From: Mesorhizobium sp. M4B.F.Ca.ET.203.01.1.1
Lineage (GTDB): Bacteria; Pseudomonadota; Alphaproteobacteria; Rhizobiales; Rhizobiaceae
DNA: 64,000 bases
Direction of reading: 5' to 3'
Assembly (NCBI RefSeq): GCF_004791025.1
Contig: NZ_SRUO01000010.1
Span: forward strand, 124,001 to 188,000
Both the position numbers and the translations under genes were made by a program. Shown here piece after piece: positions 8,410 to 17,530 of the stretch; position 1 is the first letter of the stretch, and every line of letters begins with the position of its first letter. The notes beneath the pieces were generated by a model. That model had not been told where the DNA came from. It saw only the letters and a program-made list of their open reading frames with translations, and did no database searches.

Positions 8410-9626
8410 CGGCCGCGGCCGTCGTTGCCGAGGCCGGTAAGGAAGCGCGCCGCACGGCGCTGCTGCTTGCCGCCGCGCAGGCGATCATCGGCTCGGCCGC
8501 ACCCATCGCCATCTCGCTTGGCGCGCTTGCGGGACAATACCTGCTTGGGCCCGACAAATCGCTGGCGACGGCGCCGGTCACCGGCTTCAACATCGGCGTG
8601 GCGCTGGGCGCGCTGCCGGCCGCCGCCATCATCCGCCAGCTCGGCCAGCGCGGCGGCTTCATGACCGGCACCGTCGTCACCGCGCTCGGCGGGCTTGTCG
8701 CGACGCTGGCGCTGTTCAACCCGAGTTTCTGGCTGTTCGCCTTCGGCCTGCTGGTGATCGGGGTGGGCGGCGCTTTCGTCCAGCAGTTCCGCTTCGCTGC
8801 CGCCGACAACGCGCCGCCCGAATTCAAGGCGCGCGCCATCTCTTTCGTGCTGGCGGGCGGCATCGTCACCGCCATTCTCGGGCCGCAGATCGTCATCTTC
8901 ACACGCGAATCCTTCGCACCGGTGATGTTCGCCGGCTCGTTCGCCTCCATCCTGGTACTGTCGGCCGTCGGCGCGGTCATCCTGTCGTTTCTGCGCATCG
9001 CGCCCAAGGCGGTCGGCGGCGCCGCGGTCGAGGACAGCGACGCCAGGCCGCTATCCGAGATCGTCACCCAGCCGCGTTTCGTCGCGGCGCTGTTCTGCGT
9101 CGTCGGCAGCTATGCGCTGATGAGCTTCGTCATGACCGGCGCGCCGCTCGCCATGGTCGGCTGCGGCCTGTCGACGGATGATGCCACGCTTGGCATTTCC
9201 TGGCATGTGATGGCGATGTTCGGGCCGAGTTTCTTCACCGGCTCGCTGATCCACCGCTTCGGCGCCGAGCGCATCGTCGCCGCCGGCCTCGTGTTGCTGA
9301 TCGGCTGCGCCGCGGTCGCTTTGTCAGGCCTGGCGCTGTGGCAGTTCTGGACGGCGCTGATCCTGCTCGGCCTCGGCTGGAATTTCGGCTTCATCGGCGC
9401 AACCTCGATGGTCGCCGCCAGCTACCGCCCGTCGGAAAAGAGCAAGGTGCAGGGCTTCCATGATTTCGTCCTGTTCGGCTCCGTCGCCTTCGCCTCGCTG
9501 ATGTCCGGCGCGGTCTACAACGCCTGGGGCTGGGCGATGCTCAACTGGCTGGTGTTCCCGGTCTGCGCGCTCTGCTTCGTTGCGCTCGGAGCGTTGAAGG
9601 TGACGAGCTTGCGCGCAGCCAACTGA
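8406..9626 (+). CDS. MFS transporter
   Basis: A 406-residue protein with about twelve hydrophobic segments and the two-bundle layout of the major facilitator superfamily. A charged loop with DSDARPLSEIVTQPRF separates the halves (about residues 203-220). The GTG at 8406 was chosen: it overlaps the nusB TGA in a GTGA, and hydrophobic protein begins directly after it, although the frame is open further upstream inside nusB. Substrate is unknown. Location after nusB suggests co-transcription with housekeeping genes rather than a resistance island. Confidence 0.88.
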   Translation: MTAAAVVAEAGKEARRTALLLAAAQAIIGSAAPIAISLGALAGQYLLGPDKSLATAPVTGFNIGVALGALPAAAIIRQLGQRGGFMTGTVVTALGGLVATLALFNPSFWLFAFGLLVIGVGGAFVQQFRFAAADNAPPEFKARAISFVLAGGIVTAILGPQIVIFTRESFAPVMFAGSFASILVLSAVGAVILSFLRIAPKAVGGAAVEDSDARPLSEIVTQPRFVAALFCVVGSYALMSFVMTGAPLAMVGCGLSTDDATLGISWHVMAMFGPSFFTGSLIHRFGAERIVAAGLVLLIGCAAVALSGLALWQFWTALILLGLGWNFGFIGATSMVAASYRPSEKSKVQGFHDFVLFGSVAFASLMSGAVYNAWGWAMLNWLVFPVCALCFVALGALKVTSLRAAN

Positions 9627-9782
9627 CACCACCCTGTCCTGTACCGGCGCTGCCACGTTGGGCCAGCCCGTATAAAATTATTGCGTGTATCCCTGTTGTT
9701 ATGAAACCGTGTGCCCCGACGGGGCGTTGAAGCCATGCTCATATGCGGCAACCGAATCCGGTTCACAGCAAGGGATTTCACC

Positions 9783-10694
9783 ATGTTTTCAATCAAGCTT
9801 CTGGCTGGCGCCGCGCTTGCGCTCGGCATCACCGCTGCCTCGGCAAACGCTCAGGTCGTCGTGTCGTCGAAGATCGACACCGAGGGTGGCGTGCTCGGCA
9901 ACATCATCCAGCTCGTGCTGAACGCCAACAACATCAAGACCACCGACCGTATCCAGCTCGGCGGCACGCCGGTGGTGCGCAAGGCGATCACCGCCGGCGA
10001 GATCGACATCTATCCGGAATATACCGGCAATGCCGCTTTCTTCTTCGAGAAGGCCGACGATCCGGTCTGGAAGGATGCCGCCAAGGCCTATGAGGCGGCC
10101 AAGAAGCTCGACTACGACGCCAACAAGATCGTCTGGCTGTCGCCATCGCCGGCCAACAACACCTGGGCGATCGCGCTGCGCAAGGAGGTCGCCGACGAGA
10201 ACAAGCTGGCGACGCTCACCGACTTCGGCAAGTACGTGGCGGGCGGCGGCAAGGTCGTGCTTGCGGCCTCGGCCGAATTCGTCAATTCGGCGGCCGCCTT
10301 GCCGGCCTTCCAGACCACCTACGGCTTTGCGCTGAAGCCCGACCAGTTGATCACGCTCTCCGGCGGCGACACCGCGGCGACCATCGCGGCTGCCGCGAAC
10401 CAGACCAACGGCGCCAATGCCGCCATGGTCTACGGCACCGACGGCGGCATCGCGCCTTCCGGCCTCGTCGTCCTCGACGACGACAAGGGTGTGCAGCCGG
10501 TCTACCAGCCGGCGCCGATCATCCGCGAGGCGGTGCTGAAGGAGCATCCCGAGATCGAGACGCTGCTGAAGCCGGTGTTCGCCAAGCTCGACCTCGTCAC
10601 GCTGCAGGAACTCAACGGCCGCGTGCAGGTCGGCGGCGAGCCGGTCAAGGGCGTCGCCGAGGACTTTCTGAAGAAGAACGGGTTTTTGAAGTAG
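9783..10694 (+). CDS. osmF: Osmoprotectant ABC transporter, periplasmic binding protein (YehZ/OsmF-like)
   Basis: A 303-residue binding protein. A signal peptide covers residues 1-23 (cleavage after SANA), then an OpuAC-type domain begins VVVSSKIDTEGGVLGNII and contains IDIYPEYTGNAAFF, the conserved segment of glycine betaine/choline-type binders. Length matches E. coli YehZ. It leads a four-gene set with two permeases and one ATPase. The ligand is probably a betaine-like compound; E. coli YehZ has low affinity. A 160-bp inverted repeat element separates it from the permease gene. Confidence 0.9.
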   Translation: MFSIKLLAGAALALGITAASANAQVVVSSKIDTEGGVLGNIIQLVLNANNIKTTDRIQLGGTPVVRKAITAGEIDIYPEYTGNAAFFFEKADDPVWKDAAKAYEAAKKLDYDANKIVWLSPSPANNTWAIALRKEVADENKLATLTDFGKYVAGGGKVVLAASAEFVNSAAALPAFQTTYGFALKPDQLITLSGGDTAATIAAAANQTNGANAAMVYGTDGGIAPSGLVVLDDDKGVQPVYQPAPIIREAVLKEHPEIETLLKPVFAKLDLVTLQELNGRVQVGGEPVKGVAEDFLKKNGFLK

Positions 10695-10732
10695 TCGCGA
10701 TCGCGTCGAGGAAACGTACGCCGGTGCGAGGC

Positions 10733-10893
10733 GCCCCCCTCTGTCCTGCCGGACATCTCCCCCACAAGGGGGGAGATTGGCAGCTTCATCGCCGTCGCTT
10801 CTCTTGCCACGCTGGGGATTGGCGAAAGCCCGCGCGACATCTGATCTCCCCCCAAGTGGGGGAGATGTCCGGTAGCACAGAGGGGGCCGCGAA
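10733..10893. repeat. Paired inverted GACATCTCCCCC elements between binding protein and permease genes
   Basis: A left unit (about 10733-10781) contains CCCCTCTGTCCTGCCGGACA followed by TCTCCCCC, CAA and GGGGGGAGA. A right unit (about 10840-10886) is its near-perfect reverse complement, ending CCGGTAGCACAGAGGGGG. The roughly 60 bases between are not conserved with either. Each unit is itself a hairpin, and the pair can form one long stem. I recall similar CTCCCCC palindromes between genes in mesorhizobia. A shorter relative is at 51143-51173. Confidence 0.75.
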
Positions 10894-10944
10894 GGAACGA
10901 GGCCTTCCTATTTCTGCCTCTCCGAATTGCTGCGCGAGCAGCCG

Positions 10945-12111
10945 ATGACCCTCCGTTTCGACAAGCTCGGCGTGGTCATCGCCGCGATCGCGGCCTATGC
11001 GGCGTTGCTTGCCCCCTTCGCCACCTTCCGTGCCAACCGCATCGTGCCCGGCCAGGCGCGCTCCATTCTGGAAGCGCTGCCGTCTGCCACCGGGCCGCTG
11101 CTGCTGGCGATCGTCATCGCCGGCGCGCTGATCGCGCTGCTGAAGACGCCGCTGCTGCTCCGGCTTGCCGCCGGCGTCGTGGCGCTTGCAGCGCTTGCCA
11201 TCCTCATCGGCACGGCCGGCAGTTTCCTCACCCCGGCAGGCAACACCTTTGCCCGCGTCTCGCCGGCCTCCGGCTTCTGGCTGCTGATCTTTGCCTTCAC
11301 GCTGCTGCTCGCCGATGTACTGACCAGGCTCGATCTGTCGCCCTGGGCGCGCGTCGGTGTGCTCATCGCCGCCGCGCTGGCGATCGGCCTGCTTCTGGTG
11401 TCGAGGCAATGGGATAGCCTGTCGATCCTCAAGGAATACGCCAACCGCGCCGACAGTTTCTGGGCCGAAGGCGCCAAGCACATCACGCTGGCGCTGGGCT
11501 CGCTGGCGGCGGCGGTGGTGGTCGGCCTGCCGCTCGGCATCCTGTGCCACCGCGTCGAGAGGCTGCGGGCCGGCGTGCTCAACGTGCTCAATATCATCCA
11601 GACCATTCCCTCGATCGCGCTGTTCGGCCTGCTGATCGCGCCGCTCGGCTGGGTCGCGACCCATGTGCCCGGCGCCGGCGCTTTGGGCATCCGCGGCATC
11701 GGCACCGCGCCAGCCTTCGTCGCGCTGTTCCTCTATTCGCTGCTGCCGGTGGTGGCCAACACCGTGGTCGGCCTCGCCGGCGTGCCGCGCGCCGCCAACG
11801 ACGCCGCCCGCGGCATGGGCATGACCGACCGCCAGCGGCTGTTCGACGTCGAATTCCCACTCGCCTTCCCGGTGATCCTGACCGGCATCCGCATCGTTCT
11901 GGTGCAGAACATCGGCCTTGCCACCATCGCCGCGCTGATCGGCGGCGGCGGCTTTGGCGTGTTCGTCTTCCAGGGCGTCGGTCAGACCGCGATGGATCTG
12001 GTGCTGCTCGGCGCGGTGCCGACCGTGGCGCTGGCCTTCGCCGCCGCCATCATCCTCGACGCCATCATCGAAATGACCTCCATCAGACGACATGAGGCAA
12101 GCCCGGCATGA
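10945..12111 (+). CDS. yehY: Osmoprotectant ABC transporter permease (YehY-like)
   Basis: A 388-residue permease, longer than the usual about 220, because an N-terminal block of four to five membrane segments (about residues 1-150) precedes the BPD_transp_1 domain (about 175-385). This is the YehY architecture. The EAA loop is visible as NDAARGMGMTDRQRLFDVEF. The ATG at 10945 is preferred over a TTG 18 bases earlier. Its end overlaps the ATPase gene by ATGA. It would form the heterodimeric channel with the second permease at 13043. Confidence 0.9.
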   Translation: MTLRFDKLGVVIAAIAAYAALLAPFATFRANRIVPGQARSILEALPSATGPLLLAIVIAGALIALLKTPLLLRLAAGVVALAALAILIGTAGSFLTPAGNTFARVSPASGFWLLIFAFTLLLADVLTRLDLSPWARVGVLIAAALAIGLLLVSRQWDSLSILKEYANRADSFWAEGAKHITLALGSLAAAVVVGLPLGILCHRVERLRAGVLNVLNIIQTIPSIALFGLLIAPLGWVATHVPGAGALGIRGIGTAPAFVALFLYSLLPVVANTVVGLAGVPRAANDAARGMGMTDRQRLFDVEFPLAFPVILTGIRIVLVQNIGLATIAALIGGGGFGVFVFQGVGQTAMDLVLLGAVPTVALAFAAAIILDAIIEMTSIRRHEASPA

Positions 12112-13046
12112 TCGAGATCGAAGGTATCACCAAGCGCTATGGCGAAACCACAGTGGTCGACGATGTGTCGATGGCGATCGAGCCGCGCACTGTTTGCGTC
12201 ATCGTCGGCACGTCCGGCTCCGGCAAGACGACATTGCTCAGGATGATCAACCGGCTGGTCGAGCCGACCGCGGGCGTCATCAAGCTCGACGGCGCCGACA
12301 ACCGCTCGCTGCCGGGTTACGAGCTGCGCCGCAGCATCGGCTACGCCATCCAGGGCCATGGCCTGTTTCCGCATCGCACGGTGGCGCAAAACATCGCCAC
12401 GGTGCCGCTGCTGCTCGGCTGGGACAGGGACCGCATCAAGCGCCGTGTCGACGAGCTGATGACGCTCTACCAGCTCGATCCGCAGGCCTATGGGCCGCGT
12501 TACCCGCACGAGCTCTCCGGCGGCCAGCAGCAGCGCGTCGGCGTTGCGCGCGCGCTGGCCGCCGAGCCGAACGTGCTTTTGATGGACGAGCCGTTCGGCG
12601 CGCTTGACCCGATCATCCGCAACAAGGCGCAGGAGGACCTGCTGGCCATCCAGAAGCGCTTCGGCACCACCATCATCCTCGTCACCCACGACATGGAGGA
12701 AGCCGTGCATCTGGGCGACAAGATCGCCGTCATGGATGCCGGCAAGCTGGTGCAATACGCAAAACCCGCCGAGATCCTGGCGAAGCCGGCCAGCGCCTTC
12801 GTCGAGACGCTTGTCGGCGCCAGCGAGAAACCGTTCCGGCTGCTGTCGCTTGGCCGCGTCGGCGATGCCGTCGAGAAGGGGACCGCCGAGGGCGAAGCGA
12901 TCCCGGCCGAGGCCAGCCAGCGCGATGCGCTGGCCGAGCTGCTTTGGTCGGGTCGCCCGGCGCTGCCGGTGAAGGATGGCGACGGCAAGCCGCTTGGCCG
13001 GGTCACCGTCGATGGGCTGGTCAGGCGCGCCGCGAGGCCTGCATGA
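12108..13046 (+). CDS. yehX: Osmoprotectant ABC transporter ATP-binding protein (YehX-like)
   Basis: A 312-residue ABC ATPase with Walker A GTSGSGKTTLL (about residues 34-44), signature LSGGQQQR, Walker B VLLMDEPFGALDP and switch histidine VTHDM. A C-terminal extension (about 235-312) has the length of YehX but only weak CBS-like character. The start overlaps the stop of the first permease (ATGA) and its stop overlaps the second permease. Tight coupling supports one complex with fixed stoichiometry. Confidence 0.93.
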   Translation: MIEIEGITKRYGETTVVDDVSMAIEPRTVCVIVGTSGSGKTTLLRMINRLVEPTAGVIKLDGADNRSLPGYELRRSIGYAIQGHGLFPHRTVAQNIATVPLLLGWDRDRIKRRVDELMTLYQLDPQAYGPRYPHELSGGQQQRVGVARALAAEPNVLLMDEPFGALDPIIRNKAQEDLLAIQKRFGTTIILVTHDMEEAVHLGDKIAVMDAGKLVQYAKPAEILAKPASAFVETLVGASEKPFRLLSLGRVGDAVEKGTAEGEAIPAEASQRDALAELLWSGRPALPVKDGDGKPLGRVTVDGLVRRAARPA

Positions 13047-13792
13047 AAGCTTGGCTGCCATCGCTGCTCCGGCTTCTCCTGGTGGTGCTGCTTGTCGCCT
13101 TCGTCACCAACCCAGCCTTGTTCGAGCCGCTGCTCAAGCCGCTGACCGAGAACGGCGCGCCGGCGATCTACAACCAGGGCAGCTTGCTGACGCTGACGCT
13201 GCTGCATCTGAGGACCGTGCTGATCGCCACGGTCGCCGCAACCATCGTTGCGGTCGCGCTTGCCATTCTGGTCACCAGGCCGGCCGGAGCGGAGTTCCTG
13301 CCGCTGTCGCGCAGCCTGGTCAACATCGGCCAGACCTTTCCGCCTGTCGCCGTGCTGGCACTTGCCGTGCCGGCCGTCGGCTTCGGCGAGAAGCCGACGC
13401 TGATTGCGCTCTTCCTCTATGGCCTGCTGCCGATCTTCGAGAACGCGCTGACGGCTCTCACCACCCTGCCGGGCAATGTCATGGAAGCGGCGCGCGGCGC
13501 CGGCATGACCGCCTGGCAGAGGCTGGTCAAGGTCGAGCTGCCGCTCAGCGCGCCGGTCATCCTCGGCGGCATCCGGCTTTCGGTGGTCATCAGCCTTGCC
13601 ACCGCCACCATTGGTTCAACGGTTGCGGCCAAGACGCTTGGCGAGGTGATCATCGCCGGCCTGCTGTCGAACAATCTCGCCTTCGTGCTGCAGGGCGGCC
13701 TGATCGTCGCTGCACTTGCCGTGCTGATCTATGACGGCCTGTCGGCCATCGAGCGCTACACGGCGCGTCGGATGGGGCAGGGGGCGGTTTAG
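13043..13792 (+). CDS. yehW: Osmoprotectant ABC transporter permease (YehW-like)
   Basis: A 249-residue permease with about six membrane segments and a BPD_transp_1 domain. The EAA loop EAARGAGMTAWQRLVKVELP is visible. The ATG at 13043 overlaps the ATPase stop codon; the frame is open upstream, but that stretch is out-of-frame ATPase sequence. Length fits YehW. It completes the set of binding protein, permease, ATPase and permease. Confidence 0.92.
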   Translation: MKAWLPSLLRLLLVVLLVAFVTNPALFEPLLKPLTENGAPAIYNQGSLLTLTLLHLRTVLIATVAATIVAVALAILVTRPAGAEFLPLSRSLVNIGQTFPPVAVLALAVPAVGFGEKPTLIALFLYGLLPIFENALTALTTLPGNVMEAARGAGMTAWQRLVKVELPLSAPVILGGIRLSVVISLATATIGSTVAAKTLGEVIIAGLLSNNLAFVLQGGLIVAALAVLIYDGLSAIERYTARRMGQGAV

Positions 13793-14104
13793 CGACAAAT
13801 GTCGGGACCGATCGGGGCGGGACCGACACTGAAAGACCTGTCGAGAGGCGACGCCGGATCCGTGCGGCGACTGATTACCCAGCGTCATTTCAATCGATCT
13901 AAAAGGACGGTCACGCCGGCAGGTTTGCGATCACCTTCGCCTTTTGGGCGAAAGCCGGGCAAAAACCGAACAATATCTTGACGTTCCCAGCCCTGTTTCG
14001 CATACAGCCCAGCCAAGGGGTGGATTCCGCCTGGCGGCGTGCATCCCCGTTCCAACGGCCCAGGGAGGGGTTCTTTTGGGCCATCAATCGAGGAAAATTC
14101 GGCA
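13793..14104. other. Intergenic region between yehW and hppA
   Basis: These 312 bases hold no convincing gene. TGTCGG...CCGACA at about 13800-13828 can fold into a hairpin without a T run. A promoter-like sequence lies at 13978-14006 (separate entry). The remainder is probably the hppA leader; a weak GAGG at about 14090-14094 sits about ten bases before the hppA ATG. Confidence 0.5.
13978..14006 (+). promoter_or_regulatory. Candidate sigma70 promoter for hppA
   Basis: TTGACG at 13978-13983, a 17-base spacer and CATACA at 14001-14006. The -35 is good and the -10 is poor (three of six). It sits about 100 bases ahead of the hppA start. Confidence 0.35.
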
Positions 14105-16246
14105 ATGACCATCATTTACGCCGTCATCGCCTGCGGCCTGCTTTCAGTCCTTTACGCTATTTGGGCGACCCGTTCGGTCCTTGCGTCCGATCAGGGCAAT
14201 CAGCGCATGCAGGAAATCTCCGCAGCCATCCGCGAGGGCGCCCAGGCCTACCTGGCGCGCCAATACACCACCATCGCCGTCGTCGGCATCGTCGTGCTCC
14301 TGCTTGCCTGGTGGCTGCTGTCGATCACCTCGGCCATCGGCTTCCTGATCGGCGCCGTGCTCTCGGGCGCCGCCGGCTTCATCGGCATGCACGTTTCCGT
14401 GCGCGCCAATGTGCGCACCGCGCAGGCCGCCTCCAACAGCCTTGCCGCCGGCCTCGACATCGCCTTCAAGTCGGGCGCCATTACCGGCATGCTGGTGGCG
14501 GGTCTGGCACTGCTCGGCGTCTCGATCTACTACTTCATCCTGACCGGACCGATGGGCCTCCAGCCGAATGACCGCATCGTCATCGACGCGCTGGTCTCGC
14601 TCGGCTTCGGCGCCTCGCTGATCTCGATCTTCGCCCGTCTCGGCGGCGGCATCTTCACCAAGGGCGCCGACGTCGGCGGCGATCTCGTCGGCAAGGTCGA
14701 AGCCGGCATTCCCGAGGACGATCCGCGCAACCCCGCCACCATCGCCGACAATGTCGGCGACAATGTCGGCGACTGCGCCGGCATGGCGGCCGACCTGTTC
14801 GAGACCTACGCCGTCACCGTCGTCGCCACCATGGTTCTCGCTGCTATCTTCTTCGGCGGCACTGCCATTTTGGCCGACACCATGCTCTATCCGCTGGCCA
14901 TCTGCGGCGCCTGCATCCTGACCTCCATCGTCGGCACCTTCTTCGTCAAGCTCGGCTCCAACGGTTCGATCATGGGCGCGCTTTACAAGGGCCTGATCGT
15001 CACCGGCCTGCTGTCGATCGTCGGCCTTGGCGCCGCCACGTCGCTCACCATCGGCTGGGGTGATATCGGCACCGTCGCCGGCATCGCCATCACCGGCAAA
15101 AACCTGTTCATCTGCGGCTTGATCGGCCTACTGGTGACCGGCCTGATCGTGGTGATCACCGAGTACTACACCGGCACCAACAAGCGCCCGGTCAACTCCA
15201 TCGCCCAGGCGTCGGTGACCGGCCACGGCACCAACGTCATCCAGGGCCTTGCTGTCTCGCTGGAATCGACGGCGCTGCCGGCGATCGTCATCGTCGGCGG
15301 CATCATCGCCACCTACCAGCTCGGCGGCCTGTTCGGCACGGCGATCGCGGTCACCACCATGCTCGGCCTTGCCGGCATGATCGTCGCGCTCGACGCCTTC
15401 GGCCCGGTCACCGACAATGCCGGCGGCATCGCCGAAATGGCCGGCCTGCCCAAGGAAGTGCGCCACTCGACCGACGCGCTCGACGCGGTCGGCAACACCA
15501 CCAAGGCGGTGACCAAGGGCTATGCCATCGGCTCGGCCGGTCTCGGCGCGCTGGTGCTGTTCGCCGCCTATTCGAACGACCTGAAGTTCTTTGCCGCCAA
15601 TGGCGACAAGTTCCCCTACTTCCAGGGCATGGGCGACGTCTCCTTCGACCTCTCCAACCCCTACGTCGTCGCCGGCCTGATCTTCGGCGGCCTGATCCCG
15701 TATCTGTTCGGCGGTATCGCCATGACTGCCGTCGGTCGCGCTGCCGGCTCGATCGTCGAGGAGGTGCGCAAGCAGTTCCGCGAGGACAAGGGCATCATGG
15801 CCGGCACCTCGAAGCCCAACTACGCCCGCGCCGTCGACCTTCTGACCAGGGCGGCGATCCGCGAGATGATCATCCCGTCGCTGCTGCCGGTGCTGGCGCC
15901 GCTGGTGGTCTATTTCGGCGTGCTTCTGATCTCGGGCTCGAAGGCCTCGGCCTTTGCGGCACTCGGCGCCTCGCTGCTCGGCGTCATCGTCAACGGTCTG
16001 TTCGTCGCCATCTCGATGACCTCGGGCGGCGGCGCCTGGGACAACGCCAAAAAATCGTTCGAGGACGGCTTCACCGACAAGGACGGCGTCAAGCACCTGA
16101 AGGGTTCGGAGGCGCACAAGGCCTCGGTCACCGGGGACACCGTCGGCGATCCCTACAAGGACACCGCCGGCCCGGCCGTCAATCCGGCGATCAAGATCAC
16201 CAACATCGTCGCCCTGCTGCTCTTGGCCGTGCTCGCGCACGGCTGA
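14105..16246 (+). CDS. hppA: K+-independent membrane-bound proton-pumping pyrophosphatase
   Basis: Couples hydrolysis of pyrophosphate to H+ transport across a membrane. The 713-residue protein has about sixteen membrane segments. The pyrophosphate site starts DVGGDLVGKVE at residue 189 and continues IADNVGDNVGDCAG. Lys467 in GNTTKAV marks the K+-independent class; K+-dependent enzymes have Ala there. The ATG at 14105 follows a weak GAGG; the frame is open 22 codons upstream without a better start. In alphaproteobacteria such pumps are found in acidocalcisome-like compartments, but location is not shown here. Confidence 0.95.
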   Translation: MTIIYAVIACGLLSVLYAIWATRSVLASDQGNQRMQEISAAIREGAQAYLARQYTTIAVVGIVVLLLAWWLLSITSAIGFLIGAVLSGAAGFIGMHVSVRANVRTAQAASNSLAAGLDIAFKSGAITGMLVAGLALLGVSIYYFILTGPMGLQPNDRIVIDALVSLGFGASLISIFARLGGGIFTKGADVGGDLVGKVEAGIPEDDPRNPATIADNVGDNVGDCAGMAADLFETYAVTVVATMVLAAIFFGGTAILADTMLYPLAICGACILTSIVGTFFVKLGSNGSIMGALYKGLIVTGLLSIVGLGAATSLTIGWGDIGTVAGIAITGKNLFICGLIGLLVTGLIVVITEYYTGTNKRPVNSIAQASVTGHGTNVIQGLAVSLESTALPAIVIVGGIIATYQLGGLFGTAIAVTTMLGLAGMIVALDAFGPVTDNAGGIAEMAGLPKEVRHSTDALDAVGNTTKAVTKGYAIGSAGLGALVLFAAYSNDLKFFAANGDKFPYFQGMGDVSFDLSNPYVVAGLIFGGLIPYLFGGIAMTAVGRAAGSIVEEVRKQFREDKGIMAGTSKPNYARAVDLLTRAAIREMIIPSLLPVLAPLVVYFGVLLISGSKASAFAALGASLLGVIVNGLFVAISMTSGGGAWDNAKKSFEDGFTDKDGVKHLKGSEAHKASVTGDTVGDPYKDTAGPAVNPAIKITNIVALLLLAVLAHG

Positions 16247-16268
16247 GGCTCGAGGCTGGAAGTCAGAA

Positions 16269-16303
16269 AAACCCGCGGGAGCGATCCCGCGGGTTTTCTT
16301 TTT
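16269..16303 (+). terminator. Rho-independent terminator after hppA
   Basis: ACCCGCGGGA (16271-16280), loop GCGA, TCCCGCGGGT (16285-16294), then TTTCTTTTT. It may also serve the convergent DUF4132 locus, since A residues precede the stem. Confidence 0.9.
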
Positions 16304-16307
16304 GCCG

Positions 16308-16934
16308 TCACCCGATCTGCGTGAGGATCGAGCCGTCGGTTATCTTGTCGTCATTTGCGAGCATCATTGCCTTGGACAGGATGACCGACAGGATGTCGTC
16401 GCCCTCGAACGGCACGTAGGCTGGCCTTGGCCCGGTCGCCTCGTTTGACGGCACGATGCAGAGATAGCGGTCGTTGGGCGCCATTCTGATGTGCCCGGAC
16501 GCGAAGTTGATCTTGTAGGTCTTGCGCTTGCCGTCGACGATCAGGAACTCGTCTGTAACCGTGCACTGGTTGGCAATGGCGAGGCCGGGCAGGATGGTGG
16601 CGATGAAATCGCGGCGACCCTTTGCCAGGCCGCTGGCCTGTCCCGCCGAATAGCGCTCGCGGTAATCGAGGAATTCAGGCCGCTCCGACAGCGGGTGGCG
16701 GGCATCGCCGCCGCGATCCTGCCAGTGGCGGTCGTTGCCGATCGAGGTGCGGCCTATCACGCTGTCGATGTCGTACATCGCCTCGCAGAACGCGCGGGGA
16801 GGCACTGCATCGACGGACAGGGGCACCTCGTTCGGCAGCCCGGTCTTGGGATCGAGCGCGAAGAAGGCGACACGGTCCGTGGCGATGAAGGCGTAGAGGG
16901 CGGCGCCGCGCTCCGCCGCCTCGATGTCCTGCAC
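16308..16934 (-). CDS. DUF4132 C-terminal fragment (frame three)
   Basis: A frame of 208 codons from a GTG at 16934. It encodes the end of the DUF4132 domain: YAFIATDRVAFFALDP, FCEAMYDIDSVIGRTSIGND, and the terminal KTYKINFASGHIRMAPNDRY. Protein-like sequence extends upstream of the GTG to about 16965 in the same frame, showing that the true join is there. Confidence 0.55.
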   Translation of the reverse strand: MQDIEAAERGAALYAFIATDRVAFFALDPKTGLPNEVPLSVDAVPPRAFCEAMYDIDSVIGRTSIGNDRHWQDRGGDARHPLSERPEFLDYRERYSAGQASGLAKGRRDFIATILPGLAIANQCTVTDEFLIVDGKRKTYKINFASGHIRMAPNDRYLCIVPSNEATGPRPAYVPFEGDDILSVILSKAMMLANDDKITDGSILTQIG

Positions 16935-17530
16935 GCGCGTGCCAATGCCGGCGACCCAGAACTCGGCGCGACGCCGTGATGCGGCAGGATGAGCCGAACG
17001 CGTTCATGCTCGGCATTGTTGCCGTGCATGCTGCGGTTGTACGCCGTCCAGCCGCGCTTCTTCAGGATGGCCATGACCGGAGCCTGCTCCAGTATGTGCG
17101 CGGCGAAGCGGTTCGAATAGCTCTGCGTGGCAAGTTCGGCGTCGGTGACGACATAGACCGGCCGCCAGGCCTGGATAAAGGGCTGCTGGATCGTCTGCCT
17201 GGCAAGCCTCTCGCGCCAGGCGGCGACGGTCGTGGCCGGGCTGTCCAGCGGATGCCAAAGGTGGACCGTCCAGTCCGGTCCTGGAACCGGGCAGCGAACG
17301 CCGGCATGATCGACAAGCCCGCCGTCGCGCGGCATGGCGACGAACGCCTCGCTCTTGGGACCCACAAAACGCCAGATCAGGCGCTCGGAAAGCGTGCGCA
17401 GCAGGCCATTGCCGATCAGCCGATCCTGCCAGCCCTGGTAATTCCAGTGGCGGCCGTCGCGCCAGGCGCTCTCGATGCGGCGCCGCGCTTCCGGCAGGAT
17501 CAGCGCGATGTCCTTCGCCGCATTTTCCAA
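16757..17530 (-). CDS. DUF4132 middle fragment (frame two)
   Basis: A TTG-started frame of 257 codons. The part 17530 to about 16970 encodes the first part of the conserved DUF4132 domain (ARRRIESAWRDGRHWNYQGW, QPFIQAWRPVYVVTDAE). After HHGV the sequence turns into low-complexity Ser/Arg/Pro, the sign of an out-of-frame tail. It has no independent ribosome-binding site that I can see, so it should be read as part of the broken gene. Confidence 0.5.
   Translation of the reverse strand: MENAAKDIALILPEARRRIESAWRDGRHWNYQGWQDRLIGNGLLRTLSERLIWRFVGPKSEAFVAMPRDGGLVDHAGVRCPVPGPDWTVHLWHPLDSPATTVAAWRERLARQTIQQPFIQAWRPVYVVTDAELATQSYSNRFAAHILEQAPVMAILKKRGWTAYNRSMHGNNAEHERVRLILPHHGVAPSSGSPALARACRTSRRRSAAPPSTPSSPRTVSPSSRSIPRPGCRTRCPCPSMQCLPARSARRCTTSTA

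Noticed and set aside
13799..13981. Short open frame between yehW and hppA
   Set aside because: No ribosome-binding site and no protein-like composition; it covers a hairpin and probable leader sequence.
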